From: an uncultured Mediterranea sp.
GTDB lineage: Bacteria > Bacteroidota > Bacteroidia > Bacteroidales > Bacteroidaceae
Assembly: GCA_945641355.1 (NCBI GenBank)
Contig: CALZEQ010000036.1
Coordinates: 1 to 35,203, forward strand
DNA length: 35,203 nucleotides
Reading direction: 5' to 3'
Shown here: one piece after another, positions 8,135 through 17,440 of the stretch
Layout of the letters: each line of letters opens with the position of its first letter
How positions within the stretch are numbered: position 1 is the stretch's first letter
The notes under the pieces: model-generated
The model's database searches: none
What the model saw: only the letters and a program-made list of their open reading frames with translations
Told to the model about the DNA's origin: nothing
Program-made: the position numbers and the translations under genes

Positions 8135-11100
8135 TTAGAATTTAACGTTTACACCGAATGAGAAGGTCTTAGTGTTGGGATGTACGTCACCACGTGTGTC
8201 ACCGCTGCTCTTTTCAGGGTCATAGTTGTCCAGCGAGGTGATGGTGAGCAGGTTCGTTGCCTGCAGGTAGATGCGGAGATTCTCTATACCCAGGCAGCGC
8301 AATGTTCCTTTTCCGAATGTATATCCCAGTTCCAGATTCTTCAGCCGCAGGTAGTCGGCTTTGTCCAACCAGAACGAGGAGTACGTCTCGTTGTAGGAGT
8401 TGCCCAGCCGAGGCATACTGCCATTTGGGTTCTCCTGGCTCCAGCGGTCAAGCCAGCGTGAAGTCATGTTGCCTCCGTTGCTGATGGTAGCCTGTTCCCA
8501 GTTGTATCGGTAGATGCCGCTTACACCTTGCCAGAAGGTGGTCAGGTCGAAATTCTTCCAGCTGGCTCCCAGATTGATGGAGTAGGTGAGGTCTGGGAAG
8601 GGGTTGCCGATAATCTGACGGTCGTCGGCATTGATGTTGCCATCGTCGTTGTAGTCTTCAAACATGATGTCGCCTAATGAAGGAGCCGAACCGTTCTGTT
8701 TGATGATTTCGCCCTTGCTGTTGGTTCGTTGCAGGTCGGCTTCGGTACGGTATAGGCCGATGGCCTTCAGTCCGTAGTAGGAACCGATTGCGTATCCCTC
8801 GCGATTGATGGTCTGCCAACCGTAAGTATCGATTCCCTTGTTGTCTACAATCTTGTTGTCAACGGCCGAGAGGCTGAATCCGGCTTGCCAGCTCCAGTCG
8901 CCTTTGTGGTCGTTGTAGTTGATAGCCAGTTCCCAACCGCGGTTTCTTACCTTGCCGGCATTCTGGTAAGGGGCGCTCAATGTACCCAGGAAGGTGGTCG
9001 GCATGGAGAGACGCAACAGAATGTCGGATGTGGTTTTGTTGAACCAATCGAAGGTGACATTGATACGGTTGTGCCAGAGTGCGGCATCAAAACCGATGTC
9101 AGTAATGGTGGTTGTCTCCCAACGGATATTGTCGTTGGCCACGATGTTCTCGGCCATACCTATGACCTTTTCGTTGCCGAAATAGTAATTGTAGCTGGCA
9201 GACATGGTAGGTGTATAGGCGTAGTTACCGATTTCCTGATTGCCGAGCTTACCCCAGCTTGCGCGAAGCTTGAAATAACTCAACGGCTCAACGTCCTGCA
9301 TGAACGATTCATTAGTCATAATCCAGCCGGCCGAAAAGGAGGGGAAGGTAGCATACCGATGACTCTTGGGCATACGGGATGACCCGTCGTGACGGATGTT
9401 GAACTCAAACAGATAACGGCCGTCGTAGTTGTAGTTGATTCGTCCGAAGAAGGATTGCAGTGCATATTCGTTGGCCGAACCACCGACATTGTCATTTTTG
9501 GTAGCGGCATCCAGCTCATACAGATTGTCCGTAGCGAATCCCTCTTTATAGCCGTGAGTCTGCTTCTCATGGTATTCCTGTACGGAGTGTCCCATCAGCA
9601 CATTCACCTCATGACGGTCAATTTTGGTGGTATAGGTCAGGATGTTCTCGTTGGTGTAGCTTTGCGAGATGTAGTGATATTCGCTAAGACTGTTGTTGTT
9701 GTCTTTGTAAAGCAGGTTTCCTTCGGCATCGTATTTGGCCGAGCGTGAGCCGTAGGTGGAAACGTCATTCATATAATATTTGTATGCCAAGCTGCTACGG
9801 AACTTCAATCCCTTCCATAGGTCTACTTCTGCGAACACTTGTCCGTCGAAATAATAGCCGTTGTTCTTCTTTTTGCCCAGATTCATCATCTGTATCGGGT
9901 TCTTGAATACGGTGTAGCTGATGGAGGAGCCGTCTACCTGTCCGTATTCACCGTTGCTGTATTGTACCGGCACGGTCGGACGGGTGAACCAGGTTAGGGT
10001 ACGCATCAGTCCGTTGTCGCTGGTGACATCACAGGCAGGTGCTTTCTTGTTCTCTTTCGAACCGGACAGATTCATGCCCATTTTGAAGATACCTAACTGT
10101 GCGTCAATATTGGATCGGAAGTTGAAACGTTCGTACCCTGTCTTTTCAAGAATACCCTCTTGATTCAGATAGCCTGCAGAAATCATATAGTGTACGTCCT
10201 TGCTGCCTCCGTTGATTGACAGGTTGTGCTGTGTCATGGGAGCCGTGCGGAACAGGGCATCTGCCCAATCTGTATTCGCAAAGTGGTCGGGGTCACTTCC
10301 GTCTTGCAGCTTTTTCAGCATATCGCTTGTGTACATTTCTCTGCCGTTGCTCTCGTTGTACATCTTGGCCCACTCGTATGAGTTGACGTAATCGGGCAGC
10401 ACACTGGCCTTTTGAATGGTGTAGCTGCCAGAATAGTTGATGGAGGGCTTCGCTTCACCTCCTCGCTTGGTGGTGATGAGGATGACGCCGTTGGCTGCAC
10501 GTACACCGTAGATGGCGGCCGATGCTGCATCTTTCAGCACGGATACATTGTCGATGTCTGATGCCGCTATTTGAGAAATCTGCGATACGCTGGCTTCGAC
10601 ACCGTCTATCAGCACCATCGGGTCGTTGTGGTCTGACAGCGTACCGATGCCTCGGATGCGTATCTCAGGAGTGTCGCTACCGGCTTGTCCTCCGTTGCTG
10701 GTCAGCGTGACGCCTGGCAGACGGCCTTGCAACAGATTGGTGGCGTTGGCCACAGGAATGTCTTGCAGATCTTTGCTGCTGACTGCTGCTACCGAACCGG
10801 TCAGGTTGGCCTTCTTTTGTACACCGTAACCTACCACCACCACTTCGTCCAGCAGTTCGCTGTCGTCTTTCAGTACGATTTCGATTGTCCGTTGTCCGTT
10901 TACGGCCACTTCCGTGGTCTTATATCCGATGAAAGATACTTGAAGGACAGATTGTGCCGACACCTGGAGCCGGAAGTCGCCGTCTATACCGGTAATGGTA
11001 CCGTTAGTGGTTCCCTTTTCCAGTACATTGGCTCCGATGATTGTCTCACCCTTGCTGTCGCGTACTGTACCTGTCACTGGATAATTGTTGGATTGCGCCC

Positions 11101-11188
11101 AAGCTGATGAAGCCCATAAAGCGCATAATAGCAGGGGAATGAACCCCATCAAGGCAGTCTGCCTTTTCATGGAAAAAATGTTTCTCAT
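8135..11188 (-). CDS. SusC/RagA-family TonB-dependent transporter, without STN domain (PUL1)
   Basis: A 1017-residue outer-membrane importer. In order: signal peptide (to about 32, ending AWAQ), CarboxypepD_reg-like beta-sandwich (GTVRDSKGETIIGANVLEKGT, about 38-115), a TonB-box-like segment (DEVVVVGYG), the plug (LQGRLPGV, IRIRGIGTL, VLKDAASAAIYGVRAANGVI) and a 22-strand barrel to the C-terminal Phe. It should import oligosaccharides together with SusD using TonB energy. It has no STN domain, consistent with control by the adjacent HTCS rather than by sigma/anti-sigma signalling. An alternative start, six codons in (11170, MKRQTALMGF), gives an equally good signal peptide. It is closely similar to the SusC at 24187. 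Confidence 0.95.
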   Translation of the reverse strand: MRNIFSMKRQTALMGFIPLLLCALWASSAWAQSNNYPVTGTVRDSKGETIIGANVLEKGTTNGTITGIDGDFRLQVSAQSVLQVSFIGYKTTEVAVNGQRTIEIVLKDDSELLDEVVVVGYGVQKKANLTGSVAAVSSKDLQDIPVANATNLLQGRLPGVTLTSNGGQAGSDTPEIRIRGIGTLSDHNDPMVLIDGVEASVSQISQIAASDIDNVSVLKDAASAAIYGVRAANGVILITTKRGGEAKPSINYSGSYTIQKASVLPDYVNSYEWAKMYNESNGREMYTSDMLKKLQDGSDPDHFANTDWADALFRTAPMTQHNLSINGGSKDVHYMISAGYLNQEGILEKTGYERFNFRSNIDAQLGIFKMGMNLSGSKENKKAPACDVTSDNGLMRTLTWFTRPTVPVQYSNGEYGQVDGSSISYTVFKNPIQMMNLGKKKNNGYYFDGQVFAEVDLWKGLKFRSSLAYKYYMNDVSTYGSRSAKYDAEGNLLYKDNNNSLSEYHYISQSYTNENILTYTTKIDRHEVNVLMGHSVQEYHEKQTHGYKEGFATDNLYELDAATKNDNVGGSANEYALQSFFGRINYNYDGRYLFEFNIRHDGSSRMPKSHRYATFPSFSAGWIMTNESFMQDVEPLSYFKLRASWGKLGNQEIGNYAYTPTMSASYNYYFGNEKVIGMAENIVANDNIRWETTTITDIGFDAALWHNRINVTFDWFNKTTSDILLRLSMPTTFLGTLSAPYQNAGKVRNRGWELAINYNDHKGDWSWQAGFSLSAVDNKIVDNKGIDTYGWQTINREGYAIGSYYGLKAIGLYRTEADLQRTNSKGEIIKQNGSAPSLGDIMFEDYNDDGNINADDRQIIGNPFPDLTYSINLGASWKNFDLTTFWQGVSGIYRYNWEQATISNGGNMTSRWLDRWSQENPNGSMPRLGNSYNETYSSFWLDKADYLRLKNLELGYTFGKGTLRCLGIENLRIYLQATNLLTITSLDNYDPEKSSGDTRGDVHPNTKTFSFGVNVKF

Positions 11189-11213
11189 ATCACTTTGGTT
11201 TAAAAGTTTGATG

Positions 11214-11221
11214 CAAAGATA
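11214..11221 (-). promoter_or_regulatory. -7 promoter element of PUL1 susC
   Basis: The minus strand reads TATCTTTG, an exact TAnnTTTG, 26 bp before the ATG at 11188. There is no -33 TTTG at the normal distance, as expected for an activator-dependent promoter. The direct repeat at 11247-11280 lies 25 bp further upstream. Confidence 0.65.
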
Positions 11222-11246
11222 GACAGATTGAGCTTTGTGGCACTAA

Positions 11247-11280
11247 CGCTAATCGGACAAAAGCTATTGCGGATTGGACA
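11247..11280 (-). promoter_or_regulatory. Candidate HTCS operator upstream of PUL1 susC
   Basis: Two 13-base half-sites lie in direct orientation with a 21-bp period: minus-strand TGTCCAATCCGCA (11280-11268) and TGTCCGATTAGCG (11259-11247). The same pair with the same period occurs at 15264-15297 before the HTCS gene. The distal half-site overlaps the last codons of the HTCS coding region (stop codon 11264-11266). AraC-type domains commonly bind direct repeats two helical turns apart. Assignment to this HTCS is inference. Confidence 0.6.
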
Positions 11281-14200
11281 TGCCGAGACTTTCTTCCATG
11301 TATTGTTTGGGAGTCTTCCCATATTCTGCGGAAAAACATTTGGCAAAGTGCGAAGCACTGGTATAGCCTACCAGATACATGACCTCAGATACGGTGAATT
11401 TCTGCTGTGCCAATAGCAGAGCCGCTTTCTTCATGCGGAGTTTGCGCATGTAGTTGATGGGAGTCATTCCTGTCAGTTGCTTGACTTTGCGATAGAGTTG
11501 TTTGGCTTCCACTCCAACCATATTGGACAGTTCGGTTACCGTAAAGTTCTCCTGCTCCATATTCTCTTCTATGGTCTTGGTAATCTTTACCATCAATTCT
11601 TCATCCGAACTTTTCCGGTTGTTGTCTGTGGGGAATGACGGTTGGGTAATGGCCTCTATCCGCAGACTCTTTTCCAAAGAGGTACGTTTCTGCAACAGCT
11701 GGGCAATGCGTAGCTGTAGTTTTTTCAAGTCGAAGGGCTTGGGTATAAACACGTCCACGCCGGTACGGATGCTCGCCAGCTCCGTATCGCTGTCGTCTTT
11801 GGCGGTCAGCATGATGATGGGGATGTCGGCCGTACATTGGTTCTTGCGAATGGTCTTGCAGAAGTTCAGGCCATCCATGACAGGCATCATCTGGTCAACG
11901 ATAATCAGGTCAGGCACCTGCTCGTTGACAAGCAAGATGCCTTCGTATCCGTTGTATGCTTGTCGGCAATGATACTCTTTTGAAAGCACACCTGTCAGGA
12001 AAGCTACCATCTCGTGATTGTCATCAATAATCAGCAGGTCTTTTTGTTGGGTTGCCTCTATCTGGATTTCCTCTTGGTCTCTTGTGGCTGTTTGTGCCGT
12101 GTTCAGCAGATTGTCTCCCTTCAGAGGTAGTATCATGCTGATGACCGCCCCGTTCCGGTTCCTTATCTCTACATGGCCTCCGTGCATTTCTATAAACTTC
12201 TTCACCAGATAGAGTCCGATGCCGCTTCCTTTTGAGGTCTGTTGCCGTGCTAGCTTTCCTTGGAAGAAGCGGATGAAGACAAAGGGTAATTCTTTTTCGT
12301 CTATGCCTTGGCCGTTGTCGCTGATGGTGATGGATACCTCATCCTCATGTTTCGACAGGTCTACACTGATGATTCCCCCAGTCTGCGGTGCGTACTTAAT
12401 GGCATTGGTCAGAATGTTGATGATGCACGATTCGATTTTCAACTGATCCAGGTTCAGCCAAAGACTTTGGACGTTGGATGTAAACTCCATGTGTATCCCT
12501 TTTTCATGAAAGTTTGTTTCAAAGGTCTGCAGGCTGTTCTGCAGCAGTCGATATAAATCGACGTGCGACCGTAGTGGCGTATTCTCGCTTTCGTATTCCA
12601 TTTGCTTGAAATCCAACACTTTGTGTATGAGCGTGTTTAGCCGTAAGGAATTATGGTAGATGGATTCCAGAGCCTCGCGTGATGGCGTGTTCCGCGCTTC
12701 GGCAAGCAGTTGGCTTAATGGGGCGATAATCAGAGCGAGCGGTGTCTTCAGTTCGTGCGATATGTTGACGAAGAAGTCCATCTTCAGATTGGAGAGTTCC
12801 AGCGATTTCTCCCGCTCTTTCTCCTTGTATTTGCGTTTGTTGTGCAGTTGTGCCCGGTATGTAATGACTGCAAGCACCAGCAGCACCCCTCCTGCATAGC
12901 CTGTCCAGGCAATGGGCGTGGCATACCAGGGGAATGGTATGTGGATGAAATAGTGGCTTACAGGAGTTCCCGGCGTATATCCGGGGTGGGCTGCGGCAAG
13001 CTCCAACTGATAGTCGCCTCCCGACAATTTGGCGAAACGGAGACGATTTTCACCTTGTGGAAGGGCGTGCCAGGACGATTGAGAGTTCAACCGATAGTAA
13101 TAGTGCTCTTCTTCGGACAGATAAGAAAACGAAGAGAGGTGCAGGCATAGCTCTTCGTTAGGCCTTGCAATCTTGATTTTCCCGCTGTGGCGGGGAACCT
13201 TTTCAGAACGGTCGGCTGAAGAATCTGATAACGGAATACCATCCGAATAAGCCGCACTGACAAAAAGCCGTCTGGTTGCAGGACGATTCTCCGGATTGGT
13301 AGGCAGACTGAGTAGGCAATCTTCACCGCCCCATATCATCTGTCCGCTCTCGTAGTCGAATGCCGATGTTTGGAAATAGTGGTCCGAGGGGTACAGACGA
13401 GTCCAGGCACCTGTTGAATGGTCTAGACGCGAAATCCCGACATTCGTAGAGAGCCAGAGTGACCCTCCATCGCTGCCAAAGGCGTAGATTTGCTGGATGT
13501 CCTCCTCTAACGGACATCTGATAGGCTGTGTCACACCGGCTTCCAGTCGGAACAACTTCTCTTGGATGTTGTACCATAATGCATGGTTGCTGTAGAACAT
13601 CCGTTTCGGATAGACGGGAAAGAGGGTAGCCTGCAACTTTTCGGGGTGGATGCGGGACAGTCCGTTGCGTGTGATGGCGTAGATGATGCCTCCCTCACCC
13701 GGCTCCAGTTGGAATATGGTATTGCCTATCGCTTGTAGTGCGGGGATATCTGCATTGTTTAAGGTTGGAAAGGGACGGGATGAATCCCATTCCATCAATT
13801 GTTGCTTGTCTGCAATGAACAGACCGCCTTGATATGTTGCAATCCATAGCCGGTGTCGATTGTCTTCCAGGATGGTGTATGCCCAGTTGGCATTGAGCTC
13901 TCCTTGCCGGTTGGTAATCTGATAAAAGATGAAACGCTCTTCGCTATTGTCATAGCGTGCAATGCTTCCGTCTGTCGCAATCCAAAGGATTCCCTCTTTG
14001 TCTTCGTAGATGTGACGGATGCGGTTGTGTCGCAGATAGTATTTGGCATCCTCCTGACGAAACCACCGTATGCGACCTGAGCGTTCTATATGTATGAGTC
14101 CGTTTTCGCCTCCCAACCAATAGCCCCCTTTCGAGTCAATCAATAGTCGGGACAAGAGGTTGCCTTCACCGCTTGCCAGCAGATCGGGCAAGGGAATGAA

Positions 14201-15205
14201 CTGTGATGAGGCTGTATTGCGAATGATGGATACGCCTCTTTCGGTACCAAACCAGATGTTATGTTCCTGATCACAATAGACGCTCCATACTGTATTGTTG
14301 CGTAGCGAATGTTTGTCGCGAGCATCGTGTGTCAGGTGGTCGGGTTCCCGCTCCGGATGCCGTGGATTGTAGACGAAGATTCCGTTGTCTGTCCCTATCT
14401 GTAGCTGCCCGTTCCCATCCATACGCATCGCTTTGAATGAGTTTCCCTGGAGCCAGGGGAAACAGGAGCATGAATGCTCGTTGACCGCATATTGATAGAG
14501 TACACCTTCGGTTCCTATCCATAGTATGCCCTGTGTGGAGTCCCAGCAGAGGGAGGTGACCACCGTGGAATGCCGGGCATCCAATGCAATGTCTCGCCTT
14601 TCACGGCTTCTGCTGTCGTAGCAGCTCAATCCTTCGTAGCTCCCGATAAACAATTCGTTTCCTACCGGTTGGAGGGCGTAGACAATACTCTCTTTTCGAT
14701 GTTCGGGGGGAACTTGTCGTAATGAATTTCCCTTAAGATTATATGCCCACAGTCCTTCATCCCGACTTCCTATCCACAGTTCGCCGGCAAACAGAGCCAG
14801 TGAACATGTGGCCTTGACGCGCTGGAGTGGAGCGGGTGGCTGGCAGTAGCATTCTCTCTCCATATCGAACCACGACACACCGGCATCTGTCCCGAGGCAG
14901 AGGATGTTCCGCTCAATCTGGACTATCGTTTGAATGGAACATCGGTCTGTCTCATCAATATTCTCTATATGACGTTTGAGGGAATAACCGTCGTAGGAGA
15001 ACAACCCGCTTCGTGTTCCCACCCACATCATCCCCTGGTCATCTTGGAAGATGGCCTGTACGATATTGGCATCGTAAGGAAAGGAGAGGTTGGTAAAGGA
15101 CCATTGACCGTGAATGCCATACTTGGGGAAGGGTATAACGCGGTTGCTTGAAAAACTTTCAAGTGATAGCGACAGTAACAGTAGAATCGGTATGAAACGT
15201 GCCAT
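11264..15205 (-). CDS. Hybrid two-component system sensor-regulator (HTCS) of PUL1
   Basis: A 1313-residue single-protein phosphorelay. After a signal sequence (MARFIPILLLLSLSLESF) come periplasmic two-bladed-propeller repeats of the Reg_prop type (many WIGT / LWIATD / WLSTN units, about 40-640), a Y_Y_Y domain (about 690-755) and a membrane segment (about 757-780). The cytoplasmic part has a histidine kinase with H817 in ISHELKTPLA and ATPase boxes (ISDNGQGID, GSGIGLYLVKK), a receiver with phospho-acceptor D1104 in IIVDQMMPVMDG, and a C-terminal AraC-type double helix-turn-helix. It should sense an oligosaccharide in the periplasm and activate PUL1. The start at 15205 is preferred over 15298 because only it gives a proper signal sequence and it lies downstream of the -7 element. 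Confidence 0.95.
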   Translation of the reverse strand: MARFIPILLLLSLSLESFSSNRVIPFPKYGIHGQWSFTNLSFPYDANIVQAIFQDDQGMMWVGTRSGLFSYDGYSLKRHIENIDETDRCSIQTIVQIERNILCLGTDAGVSWFDMERECYCQPPAPLQRVKATCSLALFAGELWIGSRDEGLWAYNLKGNSLRQVPPEHRKESIVYALQPVGNELFIGSYEGLSCYDSRSRERRDIALDARHSTVVTSLCWDSTQGILWIGTEGVLYQYAVNEHSCSCFPWLQGNSFKAMRMDGNGQLQIGTDNGIFVYNPRHPEREPDHLTHDARDKHSLRNNTVWSVYCDQEHNIWFGTERGVSIIRNTASSQFIPLPDLLASGEGNLLSRLLIDSKGGYWLGGENGLIHIERSGRIRWFRQEDAKYYLRHNRIRHIYEDKEGILWIATDGSIARYDNSEERFIFYQITNRQGELNANWAYTILEDNRHRLWIATYQGGLFIADKQQLMEWDSSRPFPTLNNADIPALQAIGNTIFQLEPGEGGIIYAITRNGLSRIHPEKLQATLFPVYPKRMFYSNHALWYNIQEKLFRLEAGVTQPIRCPLEEDIQQIYAFGSDGGSLWLSTNVGISRLDHSTGAWTRLYPSDHYFQTSAFDYESGQMIWGGEDCLLSLPTNPENRPATRRLFVSAAYSDGIPLSDSSADRSEKVPRHSGKIKIARPNEELCLHLSSFSYLSEEEHYYYRLNSQSSWHALPQGENRLRFAKLSGGDYQLELAAAHPGYTPGTPVSHYFIHIPFPWYATPIAWTGYAGGVLLVLAVITYRAQLHNKRKYKEKEREKSLELSNLKMDFFVNISHELKTPLALIIAPLSQLLAEARNTPSREALESIYHNSLRLNTLIHKVLDFKQMEYESENTPLRSHVDLYRLLQNSLQTFETNFHEKGIHMEFTSNVQSLWLNLDQLKIESCIINILTNAIKYAPQTGGIISVDLSKHEDEVSITISDNGQGIDEKELPFVFIRFFQGKLARQQTSKGSGIGLYLVKKFIEMHGGHVEIRNRNGAVISMILPLKGDNLLNTAQTATRDQEEIQIEATQQKDLLIIDDNHEMVAFLTGVLSKEYHCRQAYNGYEGILLVNEQVPDLIIVDQMMPVMDGLNFCKTIRKNQCTADIPIIMLTAKDDSDTELASIRTGVDVFIPKPFDLKKLQLRIAQLLQKRTSLEKSLRIEAITQPSFPTDNNRKSSDEELMVKITKTIEENMEQENFTVTELSNMVGVEAKQLYRKVKQLTGMTPINYMRKLRMKKAALLLAQQKFTVSEVMYLVGYTSASHFAKCFSAEYGKTPKQYMEESLGMSNPQ

Positions 15206-15231
15206 AGCATGTTGATAGGTTAATTTGGGTG

Positions 15232-15239
15232 TAAAGGTA
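15232..15239 (-). promoter_or_regulatory. -7-like promoter element of the HTCS gene
   Basis: The minus strand reads TACCTTTA, one base from TAnnTTTG, 26 bp upstream of the HTCS ATG. This is the same distance as between the susC -7 element and its ATG. A -33 match is not evident. Confidence 0.45.
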
Positions 15240-15263
15240 GTGCTTTGCAGGGTGAATGACAAC

Positions 15264-15297
15264 TGCAAAACGGACAAACTATGATGCGAAATGGACA
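15264..15297 (-). promoter_or_regulatory. Candidate HTCS operator upstream of its own gene
   Basis: The half-sites are TGTCCATTTCGCA (15297-15285) and TGTCCGTTTTGCA (15276-15264) on the minus strand, with a 21-bp period. All four half-sites in the window fit TGTCCRWTYNGCR. The proximal half-site ends 24 bp from the -7 element, against 25 bp at the susC promoter. This suggests autoregulation by the HTCS. Confidence 0.55.
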
Positions 15298-15318
15298 AAA
15301 CACGAACGGGGAAGGGAG

Positions 15319-16557
15319 TTAGGCCTGCTCTTTCCGGTAGTGCAGGATGACGCCGTTGTCTTGTCGGAATAGCTGTCGGGCTACTTGCTGCAACTGGTCG
15401 GAGGTAACGGCCCGGTAGCGTGGCACCTCGTGGTCGATGTCTTCTGCACGACCGGTCAGTTCGTACCAGGCCAGGTTGGTAGCCACGTTCAGGTAGTTGA
15501 TGTTGCCGAATATCTGGGTAGACTCGAACTTGTTCTTCACCTTCTCTAGTTCGTGCAACTCCACCGGTGTGGTGGTCAGACGCTCCAGTTCACTCCTGAT
15601 GGCAGCCTCGGCCTGCTCCAGTGTGATGCCGGGGGCAGGCTTGCCGTTGATGTGGAACAGGCCTGCGTCGCGTGTGCCGGAGATGTAGGCATCAATGCTG
15701 GAAAAGAGGCGCTGCTCTTGCACCAGTCTGCGGTTCAGCCGGCTGGAGTGCCCATTGCTGAGCAGGTCTGACAGGATGTCGCAGGCGTAGTAGCTGTTCT
15801 CTCCCCGTCCTCCCATGTGGTAGGCCATGAAGAGGGCGTCCAGCGGCACGTTTCTCTCTACCGTCTGTCGGCGTTCGGCTGTCTGGACAGGCTCCTGCGG
15901 CAGTTGCCGTACTGGAACTGACCGTCGGGGGATGGGACCGAACCATTTCTCGGTGAGGCGCACGGTCTCCTCCCACGACAGATGGCCCGTGACGGCCAGC
16001 ACGGCGTTGTTGGGGGCATAGTATCGGAAGAAGAAGGACTTTACCTCGCCCAACGTAGCCTGTGCGATGTGCGACAGTTCCCGTCCGATGGTGGGCCAGC
16101 GGTAGGGGTGGACCTGATAGGCCAGCGCACGCAGCAGGTGCCCCACGTCTCCGTAGGGCTGGTTGAGCGTGCGCTGTTTGAATTCCTCCATGACGACTTC
16201 GCGCTGTATGTCTAGGCTTTGCTGGCTGAATGCCAGTTCCCACATGCGGTCAGACTCCAGCCAGAAACCTGTCTCCACATTGGTCTGTGGGATGGTCAGG
16301 TAGTAGTTGGTGATGTCGTTGTTGGTCCAGGCATTGTTCTCCCCACCCGCTTGTTGCAAGGGGGTGTCGTAGTCGGGGATATGGATGGAGCCGCCAAACA
16401 TCAGGTGCTCGAAGAGGTGGGCGAAACCCGTATGGTCGGGATGTTCGTCGCGTGCGCCTACATCGTACACGATGTTCAGGGCTACCATCTGTGTGCTCCG
16501 GTCCTCGTGGTGCACCAGCCGCAGTCCGTTGTCCAGCGTCAGTCGGTTGATTTGCAT
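15319..16557 (-). CDS. M16 family zinc peptidase (single-chain, pitrilysin/MPP-like)
   Basis: This 412-residue protein has the inverted zinc motif HxxEH as H47-L-F-E50-H51. The third ligand is expected in the VVMEEFKQR helix about 75 residues on. An N-terminal M16 catalytic domain and a C-terminal M16_C domain are present; the length fits the processing-peptidase-like bacterial subfamily. No signal peptide is seen, so it is probably cytoplasmic. It is the last gene of a six-gene minus-strand run, starting 8 bp after the cyclophilin gene. No terminator is apparent before the HTCS promoter region, so read-through into the HTCS gene is possible. Confidence 0.9.
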   Translation of the reverse strand: MQINRLTLDNGLRLVHHEDRSTQMVALNIVYDVGARDEHPDHTGFAHLFEHLMFGGSIHIPDYDTPLQQAGGENNAWTNNDITNYYLTIPQTNVETGFWLESDRMWELAFSQQSLDIQREVVMEEFKQRTLNQPYGDVGHLLRALAYQVHPYRWPTIGRELSHIAQATLGEVKSFFFRYYAPNNAVLAVTGHLSWEETVRLTEKWFGPIPRRSVPVRQLPQEPVQTAERRQTVERNVPLDALFMAYHMGGRGENSYYACDILSDLLSNGHSSRLNRRLVQEQRLFSSIDAYISGTRDAGLFHINGKPAPGITLEQAEAAIRSELERLTTTPVELHELEKVKNKFESTQIFGNINYLNVATNLAWYELTGRAEDIDHEVPRYRAVTSDQLQQVARQLFRQDNGVILHYRKEQA

Positions 16558-16565
16558 CTTTCTCT

Positions 16566-17402
16566 TTACAGCAAGGTCATCTTCTTGATTACCACGTCTT
16601 CTTCGGGACGGTCGCTGCGGTCGGTCTTGACCTTCTGGATGCGGTCTACCACGTCCATTCCTTCCACCACCTCGCCAAATACGGTGTATTCACCGTCCAG
16701 ATGAGGGGTGCCGCCGATGGTGGTATATGCCTGCACATGCTGAGCCTCGTAACGGAACTCAGGCTCCTTGGCTACGATGGCTTCGGCCTGTGCCAGCAGC
16801 GAATCCTGCAGATCCATCAGCTTGTCTTGGTCGTTGGCCTTGCGCAGCTTGTATATTTCCTTCATGTGCTGGCGGGCCAGTGTGTCGAAGGCTCTGTTCA
16901 GGCGGGCCTGATTGCGCTGCTGCTCCATGCTGAGCAGCGTGGAGTCGCTGAACACGCGGCCTGTCACGATGTAGAACTGACAGCCCGACGAGGCACGTTG
17001 GGGATTGGTGTCGTCGCCCTCGCGTGCAGCAGCCAGCACACCCCGTTTGTGGAACAGTTTGGGGAAGACGAATTCAGCCGGCACGGTATAGCCTACATCT
17101 CCGCTGCCCAGCATCTTGCCTTTGGGGGCACCTTTCGAGTCGGGGTCGCCGGCCTGAATCATGAAGTTGTTGATGACGCGGTGGAAAAGCGTGCCTTCGT
17201 AGGTGCCTTGCTTTACCAGTTTGATGAAGTTGTCGCGATGCAGCGGTGTCTCGTTGTAGAGTTTCACAACGATGTCACCCATCGAAGTCTCTACTTTTAC
17301 TAAGGTTTCTTGGTCCATGTTCTGGTTTGTTTTGCCTCCTTGCTTGCAGGCTGTCAGCCCGCAAGTCAGGAGAATGAATAGTAGGAATAAACTTTTTTTC
17401 AT
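16566..17402 (-). CDS. Cyclophilin-type peptidyl-prolyl isomerase, lipoprotein
   Basis: A 278-residue protein with lipobox LLTCGLTAC (Cys at about 19) and a cyclophilin fold with FHRVINNFMIQAGDP, SSGCQFYIVTG and HLDGEYTVFGEV. It should catalyse Xaa-Pro isomerisation and help fold envelope proteins. A helical insertion of about 60 residues, rich in Gln, Arg and Leu, separates GCQFYIVTG from the TIGGTPHLDG segment, making it longer than a minimal cyclophilin. The start at 17402 gives the lipoprotein signal; the upstream ATG at 17531 lies inside the S9 peptidase gene. It lies between the S9 and M16 peptidase genes with short gaps. Confidence 0.92.
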   Translation of the reverse strand: MKKSLFLLFILLTCGLTACKQGGKTNQNMDQETLVKVETSMGDIVVKLYNETPLHRDNFIKLVKQGTYEGTLFHRVINNFMIQAGDPDSKGAPKGKMLGSGDVGYTVPAEFVFPKLFHKRGVLAAAREGDDTNPQRASSGCQFYIVTGRVFSDSTLLSMEQQRNQARLNRAFDTLARQHMKEIYKLRKANDQDKLMDLQDSLLAQAEAIVAKEPEFRYEAQHVQAYTTIGGTPHLDGEYTVFGEVVEGMDVVDRIQKVKTDRSDRPEEDVVIKKMTLL

Positions 17403-17440
17403 ACGTAAATGCTGTTTATAGAGGTATAGTTGCCTTTCTC

